From positions 1 to 11,919 of the forward strand of contig JAOZKO010000021.1 in the NCBI GenBank assembly GCA_029935325.1: a stretch of DNA of 11,919 nucleotides, given 5' to 3'. The position numbers were made by a program, and so were the translations under genes. The stretch's first letter is position 1; each line of letters opens with the position of its first letter. This DNA comes from Bacteroidales bacterium (GTDB taxonomy: Bacteria; Bacteroidota; Bacteroidia; Bacteroidales; UBA1556). This document shows, piece by piece, positions 4,536-11,875 of the stretch. The notes under the pieces are model-generated. The model was not told the origin of the DNA. It saw only the letters and a program-made list of their open reading frames with translations, and did not search any database.

Positions 4536-6962
4536 TCAGATGCTATAACCCATAGTGAATTTAAAGGCAAAATTGTCTTTCTCATCAATAAAAGCATAGG
4601 GTCCCCAACGGTAAAAAACACCGAAACCAATATTGGTAATACCTGATTTTAATATGGAATTTAGTAATAATCCTGATTCGTAATATCCTTTCTCAAGGGT
4701 ATTGAATGAGATGTTTTTATGGTCTTGAGAATTGCTTAATTGTCCGATTACGAAAGATGTTACAATAGCTGGCTGAGGTATAAAGGGTTTATCCCCAAAC
4801 AATAAGCTGCCAAAATTATGCCTAAAATACAAAGCTACATATTCGTCAGAAAGGAATTCATTTATATGCATAGTACCAAAAGTATTTGGAGATTCTACAT
4901 ACCAAGGCACAAAACTTCCCTTGCCATTATAAAGTTTATACCATGGCAATTTCCCTAATGCTTTGCCGGCAGTTAATCGCCACGAACTTCTTCCTAAAAA
5001 ACTAATATAATAATTATAATCGATTTGTAAATCTAGTTTTTGATAATCCAACTCAGAGCCATATACTCCCGAAAAACCTTGCGTATAGTGAAAGTTAAAT
5101 ATAGGATGTTTTGTGCCCATGGAAATAAGTCCATTTTCATTACGGTAAAATTTTTCTTTAAAGGCAAACCTCCAACCAAGTCCTATCTCGGCAAAATTAA
5201 AATCCCCTTTAGCTTCGTATAAATCATCACTACTGGATAATACATACTGATAGCTATCAGGAGAATTTACTTGCGAATATAATGCGCTAAATTCCCATGC
5301 GGAATGTGGCAATGCACGAAATGAAAGTTTTGATTTAGCAGTTTGGTGATATACCATTTTATTAACTAATAAAGCACGGATTTGCTCCGAGCTAAGAAAA
5401 TCTATTTTACCAAAATCGTATTGCTTAGCACTTTCAAAAACATCATTTTTATAATTAAACTTTAGTTTTAAATCATTTGCTGGATATAGATTAAAAATTA
5501 GTTTTCCACCATATTTCCATTCCTTATCTTTTGTGGCCCATGCTCCGTAAGCACCGAGGTTTACAAAACTAGAAACTCTATCATTAGTAACTACTCCAAT
5601 TCCCATTCTATATCCTTCAAACCTATTAAGTTTCATGAATTTATTAAGTTCAAAATCAATAGGTCCCCATGGAATTCTACCGCTAATTAATGTTTGGGCA
5701 ATCCATAGTTTTTCATCAAACTTCTCAGCTTTACCAATACTGTCCATCACATGATAGGTTTTCATCTCTACACTATCAAGCTTATTTATTCTGTACGAAT
5801 TCCAAAATTCTTGGCTATGTGGTTTTGTAGATGCTTTGCTGAGTTCCATTACCGTATTATTATAACGGACTTTTGTTTCAGGCTTTTTGTTAATTTCAAT
5901 ATTACGGATATAGGAGCGAGCAATTCCCTTGGCATAGGTTCCAGATATTAGCAAAGTATAGAAAGTCAAATCAGAATTTAACTGCACAGGAAACCAATGT
6001 GTTCCGTCTATTAAATCAAATTTTTGCTGTATTCTAATGCCAATATCACTTGCTGTGTCTGCAGGTTCAGCAATAATATTTTTCAGAGCAAAACCGTGGG
6101 AACTAATATGTAGTTGACCCCTTAATCCATCAAAATTAGTTCCTTTATAAGGTCTAAAACTGATTATATAAGTTGTGTCAAAATCTGAAAAAATACTATC
6201 TTCAAGGAGGTAGAAATATTTCTTTAAACTGGTATTAGTTAGGGGGTTTATATAGTGCTTATCCAATAAATCGATTCGTGGACTATAAAAATTGAAAGAT
6301 TGTAATTGATTTCCCAAAATTGCAAAAAACGGATTGTCGAGACCTGACATACGTGTAGCAATCACCTTCTCTTTGTTTTTATCAGGAAATTTAAAATATC
6401 GCTCGCTAACACTTTCTGATAAAAGTAAATGTTGAGATTTTAAAAACTCATCCATTTCAATTATTGCACTATCAAGCTGGGTAGTATCGGCAAGGGCTTC
6501 CTTAATTGATTCAGGGTCAGCGGTAAGAATAAACTTATGATATGCCTTATATGAGAAGCTTGAAAACTGCTCAGGATTATTTTGTTTTTTATTTTCCAGA
6601 GCTTTTCTAATAATAGCAAATGCAGGGTTTTCTCCGGGAAGAATAATAACGGTACTAAGGTCGTATTTGCTTGGTCGCATTGCAATTACACCTTCTTTTT
6701 TGTCTATATTTTTTACGCTAATTGTAGTGTCGGAATACCCAATATATGAGAGCTTAAGTTTGGTGCAGCAATGAATATCTTTTAGAATAAAATAGCCATC
6801 AATATCTGTTGCTACGCCATTTTGTTTATCATCAAATTTAATATTTACAAATGCAAGTGACTGTTTGGTATTGATGTCAATTACCTTTACTTTCAACTGC
6901 TGTGCGAGCACCGCAGTAGAAATGAAAAGAAACAGAAAAATTAAAAGGTAATATTTAAGCAT
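4536..6962 (-). CDS. Envelope protein: CarboxypepD_reg-like domain plus DUF5686
   Basis: This 808-residue protein starts with a signal peptide (hydrophobic core 3-18, likely cleavage after VLA at residue 20). Residues about 22-95 form a CarboxypepD_reg_2-like beta-sandwich, with VKVIDINTKQSLAFVNI, GVATDIDGYF and LSYIGY, the layout found at the N-terminus of SusC/TonB-linked proteins. From about residue 110 the sequence (NPAFAIIRKALENKKQNNP, then FSSFSYKAYHKF) matches the start of DUF5686, a Bacteroidota family of unknown function. The C-terminal 400 residues are strand-rich, with many aromatic and Gly residues, suggesting an outer-membrane barrel by inference; the final residue is Ile, not the usual Phe. 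No TonB box or plug domain was seen, so it is not a SusC receptor. It is the last gene of a three-gene operon, 6 nt after the MazG-like gene. Length is normal for the family. Confidence 0.88.
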   Translation of the reverse strand: MLKYYLLIFLFLFISTAVLAQQLKVKVIDINTKQSLAFVNIKFDDKQNGVATDIDGYFILKDIHCCTKLKLSYIGYSDTTISVKNIDKKEGVIAMRPSKYDLSTVIILPGENPAFAIIRKALENKKQNNPEQFSSFSYKAYHKFILTADPESIKEALADTTQLDSAIIEMDEFLKSQHLLLSESVSERYFKFPDKNKEKVIATRMSGLDNPFFAILGNQLQSFNFYSPRIDLLDKHYINPLTNTSLKKYFYLLEDSIFSDFDTTYIISFRPYKGTNFDGLRGQLHISSHGFALKNIIAEPADTASDIGIRIQQKFDLIDGTHWFPVQLNSDLTFYTLLISGTYAKGIARSYIRNIEINKKPETKVRYNNTVMELSKASTKPHSQEFWNSYRINKLDSVEMKTYHVMDSIGKAEKFDEKLWIAQTLISGRIPWGPIDFELNKFMKLNRFEGYRMGIGVVTNDRVSSFVNLGAYGAWATKDKEWKYGGKLIFNLYPANDLKLKFNYKNDVFESAKQYDFGKIDFLSSEQIRALLVNKMVYHQTAKSKLSFRALPHSAWEFSALYSQVNSPDSYQYVLSSSDDLYEAKGDFNFAEIGLGWRFAFKEKFYRNENGLISMGTKHPIFNFHYTQGFSGVYGSELDYQKLDLQIDYNYYISFLGRSSWRLTAGKALGKLPWYKLYNGKGSFVPWYVESPNTFGTMHINEFLSDEYVALYFRHNFGSLLFGDKPFIPQPAIVTSFVIGQLSNSQDHKNISFNTLEKGYYESGLLLNSILKSGITNIGFGVFYRWGPYAFIDEKDNFAFKFTMGYSI

Positions 6963-6968
6963 ATCAAT

Positions 6969-7292
6969 CTATAATTTTGGATTGAGCTTATGACGTTCAG
7001 AATCGCGAAAAGTTTTCTTTTCCATGTTTTTTTTAAATGCTTGGGTTAGGTCAACTCCAGTTTGGTTTGCCATACAAATCAGTACCCAAAGTACATCAGC
7101 CATTTCATCACCTAGGTCTTTGTTTTTGTCGGATTCTTTAAATGATTGCTCACCATACTTTCGGGAAATGATTCGAGCCAATTCCCCAACTTCTTCAGTG
7201 AGAATTGCCATATTAGTTAACTCACTGAAGTAGCGCACTCCATAAGTTTCAATCCAATTATCAACCTGTTTTTGTGCTTCTTCAATAGTCAT
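6969..7292 (-). CDS. MazG-like nucleotide pyrophosphohydrolase
   Basis: This 107-residue, single-domain all-helical protein carries the MazG metal-binding motif: EEVGE (E33, E34, E37), then GDEMAD (E63, D66), the EExxE...ExxD pattern of dimeric dUTPase/MazG enzymes. Such enzymes hydrolyse nucleoside triphosphates to monophosphate and pyrophosphate, often clearing non-canonical nucleotides. The exact substrate cannot be read from sequence. The length matches the short single-domain class, not the two-domain E. coli MazG. Position is the middle of the operon, 2 nt after the LysE-type gene and 6 nt before DUF5686, so translational coupling is likely. All motif acids are present and nothing looks degraded. 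No mazEF-like toxin-antitoxin pair is nearby, so the name should not be read as implying one. Confidence 0.9.
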   Translation of the reverse strand: MTIEEAQKQVDNWIETYGVRYFSELTNMAILTEEVGELARIISRKYGEQSFKESDKNKDLGDEMADVLWVLICMANQTGVDLTQAFKKNMEKKTFRDSERHKLNPKL

Positions 7293-7294
7293 AA

Positions 7295-7981
7295 CTAGCC
7301 TGTATAAGGGATTTTAAATTGCTTTAAATATTCAAAGAATCCATATTCGTTCAGTGTACGGAATATGAGAATTATTCCAAAGACAACTAGAGCAAGACCT
7401 ACAATCTTGTTTAGAATAATCTCCTTTCGAGGCTTAAGATAGCCTTTGATTTTTCCACCAATAAAACTTTTAAGAACATCAGTAGAGAAAATGGTAATGA
7501 ACGTACCAGTAAAAAACACAATTGTGCTCTCTAATATCTCACCAGGCAAAGAATTTTTACCAACAAAACCTAAGGCGCCAAACCAAAAGAAGAAAAGAAA
7601 AGGGTTTACAATATTTAGAAAAAAGCCTTTAATAACATATCCTGTAGGACGTGGATTATGAGGAATCTTATCAAGATTATACCTTTTGCGTTTGAGTATT
7701 TCAGGCTTCTTTGCCCACGAAACGGAACCGAATATTATTAGAATAATTCCACCAATTAGGCCAACATAAACTTTATTATGAGGATCATCGAAAAGTGTGG
7801 AGCCAATAATATAGCTAATAGTAACAAGCACTATATCGCTTATTGAAATTCCAATTGCCATATAAATACCGTATCTGAAGCCTTTATTAATCCCAGTTTG
7901 GATAATTGCAAAAAAAGCAGGTCCCAATGATACTGCAACTAATAAACCCAATAATATGCCTTCAAAAAATAGTGTTGTCAT
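7295..7981 (-). CDS. LysE/RhtB family transporter
   Basis: This 228-residue inner-membrane protein has about six hydrophobic segments (roughly 4-26, 38-60, 70-89, 117-139, 150-172, 190-208), the LysE-superfamily layout. The first segment carries the conserved SLGPAFFAIIQTGINKGFRYG, and the fourth begins FFLNIVNPFLFF with the family's Asn-Pro. A basic loop (about 91-118) separates segments 3 and 4. Family members export amino acids or related small molecules by proton exchange; the substrate here is unknown. It is the first gene of the operon with the MazG-like and DUF5686 genes. The ATG at 7981 is preceded by a -7 box 23 nt upstream. Length is close to the usual 200-230. Confidence 0.88.
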   Translation of the reverse strand: MTTLFFEGILLGLLVAVSLGPAFFAIIQTGINKGFRYGIYMAIGISISDIVLVTISYIIGSTLFDDPHNKVYVGLIGGIILIIFGSVSWAKKPEILKRKRYNLDKIPHNPRPTGYVIKGFFLNIVNPFLFFFWFGALGFVGKNSLPGEILESTIVFFTGTFITIFSTDVLKSFIGGKIKGYLKPRKEIILNKIVGLALVVFGIILIFRTLNEYGFFEYLKQFKIPYTG

Positions 7982-8004
7982 TTTATTCGATATTACGGAA
8001 AACG

Positions 8005-8012
8005 CAAAGATA
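8005..8012 (-). promoter_or_regulatory. -7 promoter box for the LysE-MazG-DUF5686 operon
   Basis: The minus strand reads TATCTTTG, an exact TAnnTTTG match, 23 nt upstream of the operon's first ATG. A -33 TTG is not apparent. The same octamer precedes the Rrf2 and queA genes. Confidence 0.6.
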
Positions 8013-8113
8013 GAAAAATTTAATGTTTATAAAAGTCATATGTTGTTCCATGCTATAATTATTTTAACTAGTCAGAAGGTGGAATAAGAAGAATTTTTAG
8101 GATATTAATCCTT

Positions 8114-8926
8114 CTATAAATATCTACGCTCAACATAAGCCTTAAAATGCTGAAATGCAAGATCGTTACTTTCCCAAAGGTTTTCGTCTTTCATATCACC
8201 TAAAGTAAAAAGTGCAGTTTCTTTGTTTTTTTGTGAATCAAGAGTTTGCACGCATTTATTATAATCCTTTCCACGGCCTTCAAATAAATCATTAATAATC
8301 ATAAACTTATCATTAATACCAATACCGTTTTTCAAGCTTTTGATAGGTTTTGCCTTGATCTTCTCAATTATTATTTGCTCTTCTTCTTTTGAGTCTTCAT
8401 CATCTTCAGGTGCTATATCTAATACATGAACAGTTCTTCCCTGTTTTGAAGGAGACTTATCAACTTCCACTTTTTTAGATTTTTTCTCCGTTTTGATTTT
8501 AGCATCCTGTTTTTCTTCAGCCTTTAATCCTTCTATTGATTCTTCATGAACCTTTGCAATAGTTTCCTCATCTGGAATCTCAGGTTCAATCTTATCTTCA
8601 ATATTTTGCTCTTCAAGCACTTCTTCTTGCTCCAATATTAGGGAGGCGTCCGGTTCTTCTTTCAATTGCTCCTTGAACTGGTTTGTAGCCTCGTCAAGCA
8701 ATTCATTAATCTCATTATCAATGCTTTCAACTTGCTTTGTGCTTACTGTATCCTGTATTTTTACTTTGTTTACAGAATTAATTATTTCATATAGCTTTCG
8801 AATATTCTCTTTTAGAATATCAATTTCTATTTGTGGCGTATTCTGCTTATAAGCAAGCACTTCTGTTACCTGGTCTTTGATGATTGAAACTAGTTCAATA
8901 CTGTGTTCTTTCTGAATTGGACTCAT
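8114..8926 (-). CDS. Conserved Bacteroidota protein of unknown function with acidic linker
   Basis: This 270-residue protein has no signal peptide or membrane segment, so it is probably cytoplasmic. Residues about 1-90 look helical (heptad-like Ile/Leu spacing, SIELVSIIKDQVTEVL onward), possibly coiled coil. Residues about 90-190 are a low-complexity linker, first acidic, then Lys-rich (around 143-162), then acidic again (APEDDEDSKEEE). The C-terminal 75 residues look folded (SLKNGIGINDKFMIINDLF, then ALFTLGDMKDENLWESND). They resemble the ends of many uncharacterised Bacteroidota proteins with an INDKFxxINxLFxG pattern, which I recognise only as conserved. The architecture suggests a helical domain and a C-terminal module joined by a flexible tether. 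It is a single-gene unit, divergent from tdk. No function is proposed. Confidence 0.8.
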   Translation of the reverse strand: MSPIQKEHSIELVSIIKDQVTEVLAYKQNTPQIEIDILKENIRKLYEIINSVNKVKIQDTVSTKQVESIDNEINELLDEATNQFKEQLKEEPDASLILEQEEVLEEQNIEDKIEPEIPDEETIAKVHEESIEGLKAEEKQDAKIKTEKKSKKVEVDKSPSKQGRTVHVLDIAPEDDEDSKEEEQIIIEKIKAKPIKSLKNGIGINDKFMIINDLFEGRGKDYNKCVQTLDSQKNKETALFTLGDMKDENLWESNDLAFQHFKAYVERRYL

Positions 8927-8973
8927 GTTTAAATTAATTTATTCACAATAAAAATATGGCTTTGAGTTTTACT

Positions 8974-8981
8974 TAAATTTG
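8974..8981 (+). promoter_or_regulatory. -7 promoter box for tdk
   Basis: TAAATTTG matches TAnnTTTG, 73 nt before the tdk ATG. The minus-strand box for the divergent gene lies further right at 9031-9038, so both transcripts would cover about 8988-9025. Confidence 0.45.
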
Positions 8982-9030
8982 CAAATTATTAAGAATAACT
9001 CTCATTTATAAATTGGGGGTAAAGGTATTC

Positions 9031-9038
9031 CAAAGATA
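9031..9038 (-). promoter_or_regulatory. Possible -7 promoter box for the 8114-8926 gene
   Basis: The minus strand reads TATCTTTG, the same octamer as at the Rrf2, LysE and queA promoters, 104 nt upstream of the ATG at 8926. It lies just before the tdk start on the other strand. It is the only exact TAnnTTTG on this strand between the two genes. Confidence 0.4.
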
Positions 9039-9054
9039 AACTGTTTAAACGAGA

Positions 9055-9636
9055 ATGTTTTTAGAGAATTCAACAAATAATAAACAGGAGGCAGGCTGGA
9101 TAGAAGTTGTTTGTGGCTCCATGTTTTCAGGCAAAACTGAGGAACTAATACGTCGGTTAAAGCGCGCGCGTATTGCAAAAATGAAGGTTGAAATATTCAA
9201 ACCTGCCATTGATGTGCGCTATGACGAAGAGAAAGTAGTTTCTCATGATAAAAACGAAATAGCTTCAACACCGGTTCAAACATCTAGTAATATTCTGCTT
9301 TTGGCAAGCGATATTGAAGTTGTTGGTATTGATGAAGCCCAGTTTTTTGATGATGAATTGCCAGATGTATGTAATCAACTTGCCAATAGAGGAATTAGAG
9401 TAATAGTTGCTGGTTTAGATATGGATTTTAAAGGCAAGCCATTTGGTCCTATGCCACAGATAATGGCTTCTGCAGAATATGTAACTAAAGTACATGCCAT
9501 TTGTATGCGATGTGGGAAACTAGCTCATATTTCGCATCGCATAGTGCATAACGATAAGTTAGTGATGCTTGGTGAAACAGAAAGCTATGAGCCCCTTTGC
9601 AGAACATGTTATACTAGAGCTAATAACTTAGTTTAG
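9055..9636 (+). CDS. tdk: Thymidine kinase, type II
   Basis: Phosphorylates thymidine (and deoxyuridine) with ATP in cytoplasmic pyrimidine salvage. The 193 residues are normal for the tetrameric type II family. Motifs: P-loop GSMFSGKT (21-28), the Walker B/catalytic segment GIDEAQFF (91-98; E94 the likely base), AGLDMDFKGKPFG (119-131), and the zinc-binding cysteines in CMRC (150, 153) and CRTC (182, 185). GETESYEPLC (173-182) is the thymidine-binding lasso region. The ATG at 9055 gives the start MFLEN, which fits Bacteroidota homologues. It is a single gene with its own promoter, divergent from the 8114-8926 gene and followed by a hairpin-rich gap. All key residues are present. Confidence 0.96.
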   Translation: MFLENSTNNKQEAGWIEVVCGSMFSGKTEELIRRLKRARIAKMKVEIFKPAIDVRYDEEKVVSHDKNEIASTPVQTSSNILLLASDIEVVGIDEAQFFDDELPDVCNQLANRGIRVIVAGLDMDFKGKPFGPMPQIMASAEYVTKVHAICMRCGKLAHISHRIVHNDKLVMLGETESYEPLCRTCYTRANNLV

Positions 9637-9713
9637 TTAGTGCTTGCCAGAAAACGCCAATTTCTTCGCAAGCCTCGAACTTGACGATTTATGACTAAGC
9701 ACTGTAAAATAGC

Positions 9714-9745
9714 GAGTTTTCTTGCTGACACTAGTTAGAAAACTC
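9714..9745. repeat. Inverted repeat downstream of tdk
   Basis: GAGTTTTCT (9714-9722) and AGAAAACTC (9737-9745) form a perfect 9-bp stem with a 14-nt loop, 77 nt after the tdk stop. It could help end tdk transcription, but it lacks a U-tract. It is one of two perfect stem-loops in the gap 9637-9909. Confidence 0.55.
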
Positions 9746-9749
9746 TAAA

Positions 9750-9848
9750 TTATAAAGTCTAATATCCGCCTTCAGCGGATATCCTCGCTTCAAGTTTATT
9801 CAGTACTTCAAATAAATACAGCATCCGCTTTATTGTTATAAAGTCTAA
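9750..9848 (+). repeat. 13-bp direct repeat flanking a 73-nt segment
   Basis: TTATAAAGTCTAA occurs at 9750-9762 and 9836-9848 without mismatch. The intervening 73 nt start with the stem-loop at 9762-9782. A short direct repeat around a structured segment could mark a small insertion or duplication; there are no other signs of mobility. Confidence 0.6.
9762..9782. repeat. ATATCCGC/GCGGATAT stem-loop
   Basis: A perfect 8-bp stem closes the 5-nt loop CTTCA. It is the most GC-rich stem in the gap. The bases after it (CCTCGCTTC) are not T-rich, so an intrinsic terminator is not well supported. Confidence 0.6.
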
Positions 9849-9886
9849 GAGCAAGTAAAATAAATTAATTGTGTCAAAATTGATAG

Positions 9887-9894
9887 TAAATTTG
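9887..9894 (+). promoter_or_regulatory. -7 promoter box for the sigma factor gene
   Basis: TAAATTTG matches TAnnTTTG and lies 15 nt before the ATG at 9910. TTG at 9869-9871 is 15 nt upstream, a little short for a -33 element. The housekeeping-type box suggests the gene is read by the primary sigma factor rather than only by itself. Confidence 0.55.
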
Positions 9895-9909
9895 GCGTGA
9901 TTAAATTTT

Positions 9910-10491
9910 ATGAGCGAAAAGCAATTAATAGAACTTTTAAAGGATGCAGATGAGTCTGCTTTCAGACAAATTGTAGATACCTATCAGATGGTGGTTTATA
10001 ATACTTGCCTTGGAATGCTCCATGATGAAGCTGCCGCAAAAGACCTAAGCCAAGAAGTATTTATTGAATTGTTTCGCTCTGTCCACAAATTTCGAGGCGA
10101 TAGCAAGCTTTCCACCTGGCTTTACCGCATTGCCATTAATAAATCGTTAAATTATATCCGAGACAATAAGAAGCATAGTTTACTGAAAAGTGTACAGCGA
10201 TTTTTTATTGGTGAAAAGGAAGAAACTATGCAAATTGTGGATTATTCGGCTCGTAATCCGCAAGAACTATCAGAGCAAGATGATCACTCCAAAGCATTGC
10301 ATCAGGCCTTAGATAATTTACCGGAAAATCAAAAAACAGCTTTTGTTCTTAAGAATTATGATGATTTGTCGTATAAGGAAATATCAGAAGTAATGGAACT
10401 ATCGGTATCTTCAATAGAATCACTAATTCACCGCGCTAGAATGAATCTGCAAAAAGGACTGAAGGATTATTATGATGAGAATTTTGGATAA
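9910..10491 (+). CDS. ECF-type RNA polymerase sigma factor
   Basis: This 193-residue sigma-70 family protein has only regions 2 and 4, as ECF factors do. Region 2 (about 20-87) includes AAAKDLSQEVFIELFRS and FRGDSKLSTWLYRIAINKSLNYIR. Region 4 (about 131-184) includes LPENQKTAFVLKNYDDLSYKEISEVM and a helix-turn-helix ending SIESLIHRARMNLQKGL, which would contact the -35 element. The linker between them (about 88-130) is long and polar. ECF factors direct RNA polymerase to stress or envelope regulons and are usually held by an anti-sigma factor encoded next door. Here the next gene is queA after 82 nt and the previous is tdk, so no anti-sigma gene is adjacent. Control may be transcriptional or by a distant partner. 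The regulon is unknown. Confidence 0.92.
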   Translation: MSEKQLIELLKDADESAFRQIVDTYQMVVYNTCLGMLHDEAAAKDLSQEVFIELFRSVHKFRGDSKLSTWLYRIAINKSLNYIRDNKKHSLLKSVQRFFIGEKEETMQIVDYSARNPQELSEQDDHSKALHQALDNLPENQKTAFVLKNYDDLSYKEISEVMELSVSSIESLIHRARMNLQKGLKDYYDENFG

Positions 10492-10546
10492 AAATATTTT
10501 TGTTCTAGGTTTATATTAAAATAATAAAGCATTGTGCTCTATATAT

Positions 10547-10554
10547 TATCTTTG
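10547..10554 (+). promoter_or_regulatory. -7 promoter box for queA
   Basis: TATCTTTG matches TAnnTTTG exactly, 19 nt before the ATG at 10574. It lies inside the frame that would extend queA to a TTG at 10532, which argues that the ATG is the true start. Confidence 0.55.
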
Positions 10555-10573
10555 CGCCTTCAAAAATCAAATT

Positions 10574-11794
10574 ATGCACCCAAAGGAAATATCAATATCA
10601 GATTATAATTATAGTTTGCCAGAAAGCAGAATAGCTCAATATCCTGTTGAACAAAGGGATAATAGTAAATTAATGATTTCCAAAGCGGGGGAGATTAATG
10701 AGTCCACTTTCAAAAATATAGGTAATTATCTACCATCAGATAGTCTTATAGTCTTTAATGATACCAAAGTAATTAGGGCGCGGATGCATTTTGCTAAGCC
10801 TACTGGTGCTAAAATTGAGATTTTTATTTTAGAACCCATTGAGCCCACTCGTGAGGTTCAAAACGCGTTTCAAGTAAAGGGCCAATGCCAATGGAAGTGC
10901 TTGGTAGGGAATGCTAAAAAGTGGAAGGAAGGAAAGCTGCTTTTGGAGCTTGATTATCAGGGAACACCTATTAAGCTTTATGCTGAGAAACTGGAAGCAA
11001 TTGGTAATTCATTTCGCATTAGCTTTTCGTGGCAGCCTGCTGATCTAACTTTTTCGGATATATTAGTTGCCACAGGAAGTATTCCATTGCCGCCATATAT
11101 GAAGCGGAATACAGAGAAAGAAGATATTGAGCGTTACCAAACAATATATGCCAAGCATCAAGGTTCGGTTGCTGCTCCTACTGCTGGTTTGCATTTTACT
11201 GATACTGTTATGCAGACTTTAGAGAAGAAATTTATAAAGAAGAATTTTGTGAGTTTGCATGTTGGAGCGGGTACTTTTAAGCCTGTTTCTGCTGAAAAAA
11301 TTGAAGACCATGAAATGCATACTGAGCAAGTGGTAATACATAAAGGATTAATTGAAGATTTGCTTCAGTATAAAGGCAGAAAGATAATTGCTGTTGGCAC
11401 CACTACCACACGTAGTTTAGAAAGTTTGTTTTGGTTTGGCTGCAGACTTATTAAGGATAGTAATGCTAAGTTCCAGATTCAACAATGGGAGCCATATGAA
11501 AATACTTATGGGCAAAATATCTCTAGTAAGGATGCATTGGAAGCAATTCTAAATTATATGACAGATAATGATTTGGAAGAAATTCATGGTGATACTCAAA
11601 TTATTATCGCCCCATCATATTTTTTTAAAATTGTTGATGTTTTGATTACAAATTTCCACCAACCCAAAAGCACGCTCTTATTATTAGTTTCAGCTTTCTA
11701 TGGAGAGCAATGGCACGAAAGTTATAAATATGCTATGGATAATGACTTTCGGTTTTTAAGCTATGGCGATTCTTGTTTGTTTTTTGGGAAATAG
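10574..11794 (+). CDS. queA: S-adenosylmethionine:tRNA ribosyltransferase-isomerase
   Basis: Transfers and isomerises the ribosyl moiety of SAM onto 7-aminomethyl-7-deazaguanine at tRNA position 34, giving epoxyqueuosine, in the queuosine pathway. From ATG 10574 the protein is 406 residues, about 50 longer than E. coli QueA (356). Signatures in order: LPESRIAQYPVEQRDNSKLM (15-34), FNDTKVIRARM (61-71), GAKIEIFILEP (78-88), SVAAPTAGLHFT (198-209), SLHVGAGTFKPV (227-238), GTTTTRSLES (275-284) and TNFHQPKSTLLLLVSAFYG (359-377). The frame extends upstream to a TTG (10532), but those 14 residues match nothing and overlap the promoter box. No other queuosine gene is in the window. Purine-rich repeat DNA follows the stop, with no clear terminator. 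Confidence 0.96.
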   Translation: MHPKEISISDYNYSLPESRIAQYPVEQRDNSKLMISKAGEINESTFKNIGNYLPSDSLIVFNDTKVIRARMHFAKPTGAKIEIFILEPIEPTREVQNAFQVKGQCQWKCLVGNAKKWKEGKLLLELDYQGTPIKLYAEKLEAIGNSFRISFSWQPADLTFSDILVATGSIPLPPYMKRNTEKEDIERYQTIYAKHQGSVAAPTAGLHFTDTVMQTLEKKFIKKNFVSLHVGAGTFKPVSAEKIEDHEMHTEQVVIHKGLIEDLLQYKGRKIIAVGTTTTRSLESLFWFGCRLIKDSNAKFQIQQWEPYENTYGQNISSKDALEAILNYMTDNDLEEIHGDTQIIIAPSYFFKIVDVLITNFHQPKSTLLLLVSAFYGEQWHESYKYAMDNDFRFLSYGDSCLFFGK

Positions 11795-11875
11795 GGAAGG
11801 GAGGATTGGAGAGCTTGAGAACTTGAGAAGAGGAGACAAGGAGAAAAGGAGAAAAGGAGAACTTGAGAAATTACG
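11795..11875 (+). repeat. Purine-rich tract with short tandem repeats
   Basis: About 80 nt after queA are nearly all A and G on the plus strand. Within it, GGAGAAAA repeats nearly three times in tandem (11840-11861) and ACTTGAGAA recurs (11821-11829 and 11861-11869). The tract leads into the second copy of the 44-nt repeat. The left end of the window has the same order in looser form (GGAGAAATTGCGAG near 17-30). No coding sense is seen. Confidence 0.65.

Noticed and set aside
6969..7292. A toxin-antitoxin locus suggested by the MazG name
   Set aside because: No MazE or MazF homologue is adjacent; the neighbours are a transporter and an envelope protein.
8087..8115. A terminator hairpin at the end of the 8114-8926 gene (AGGAT/ATCCT, with outer AGAAG/CTTCT)
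   Set aside because: The stem is short with an internal bulge, and on the gene's strand it is followed by A residues rather than a U-tract.
10490..10501. AAAAATATTTTT after the sigma factor gene as a terminator
   Set aside because: It is a pure A/T palindrome with almost no loop and too little stability to act as an intrinsic terminator.
10532..10573. A longer queA beginning at TTG 10532
   Set aside because: The extra 14 residues do not match QueA proteins, and the segment contains the TATCTTTG promoter box; ATG 10574 gives the family-typical start.
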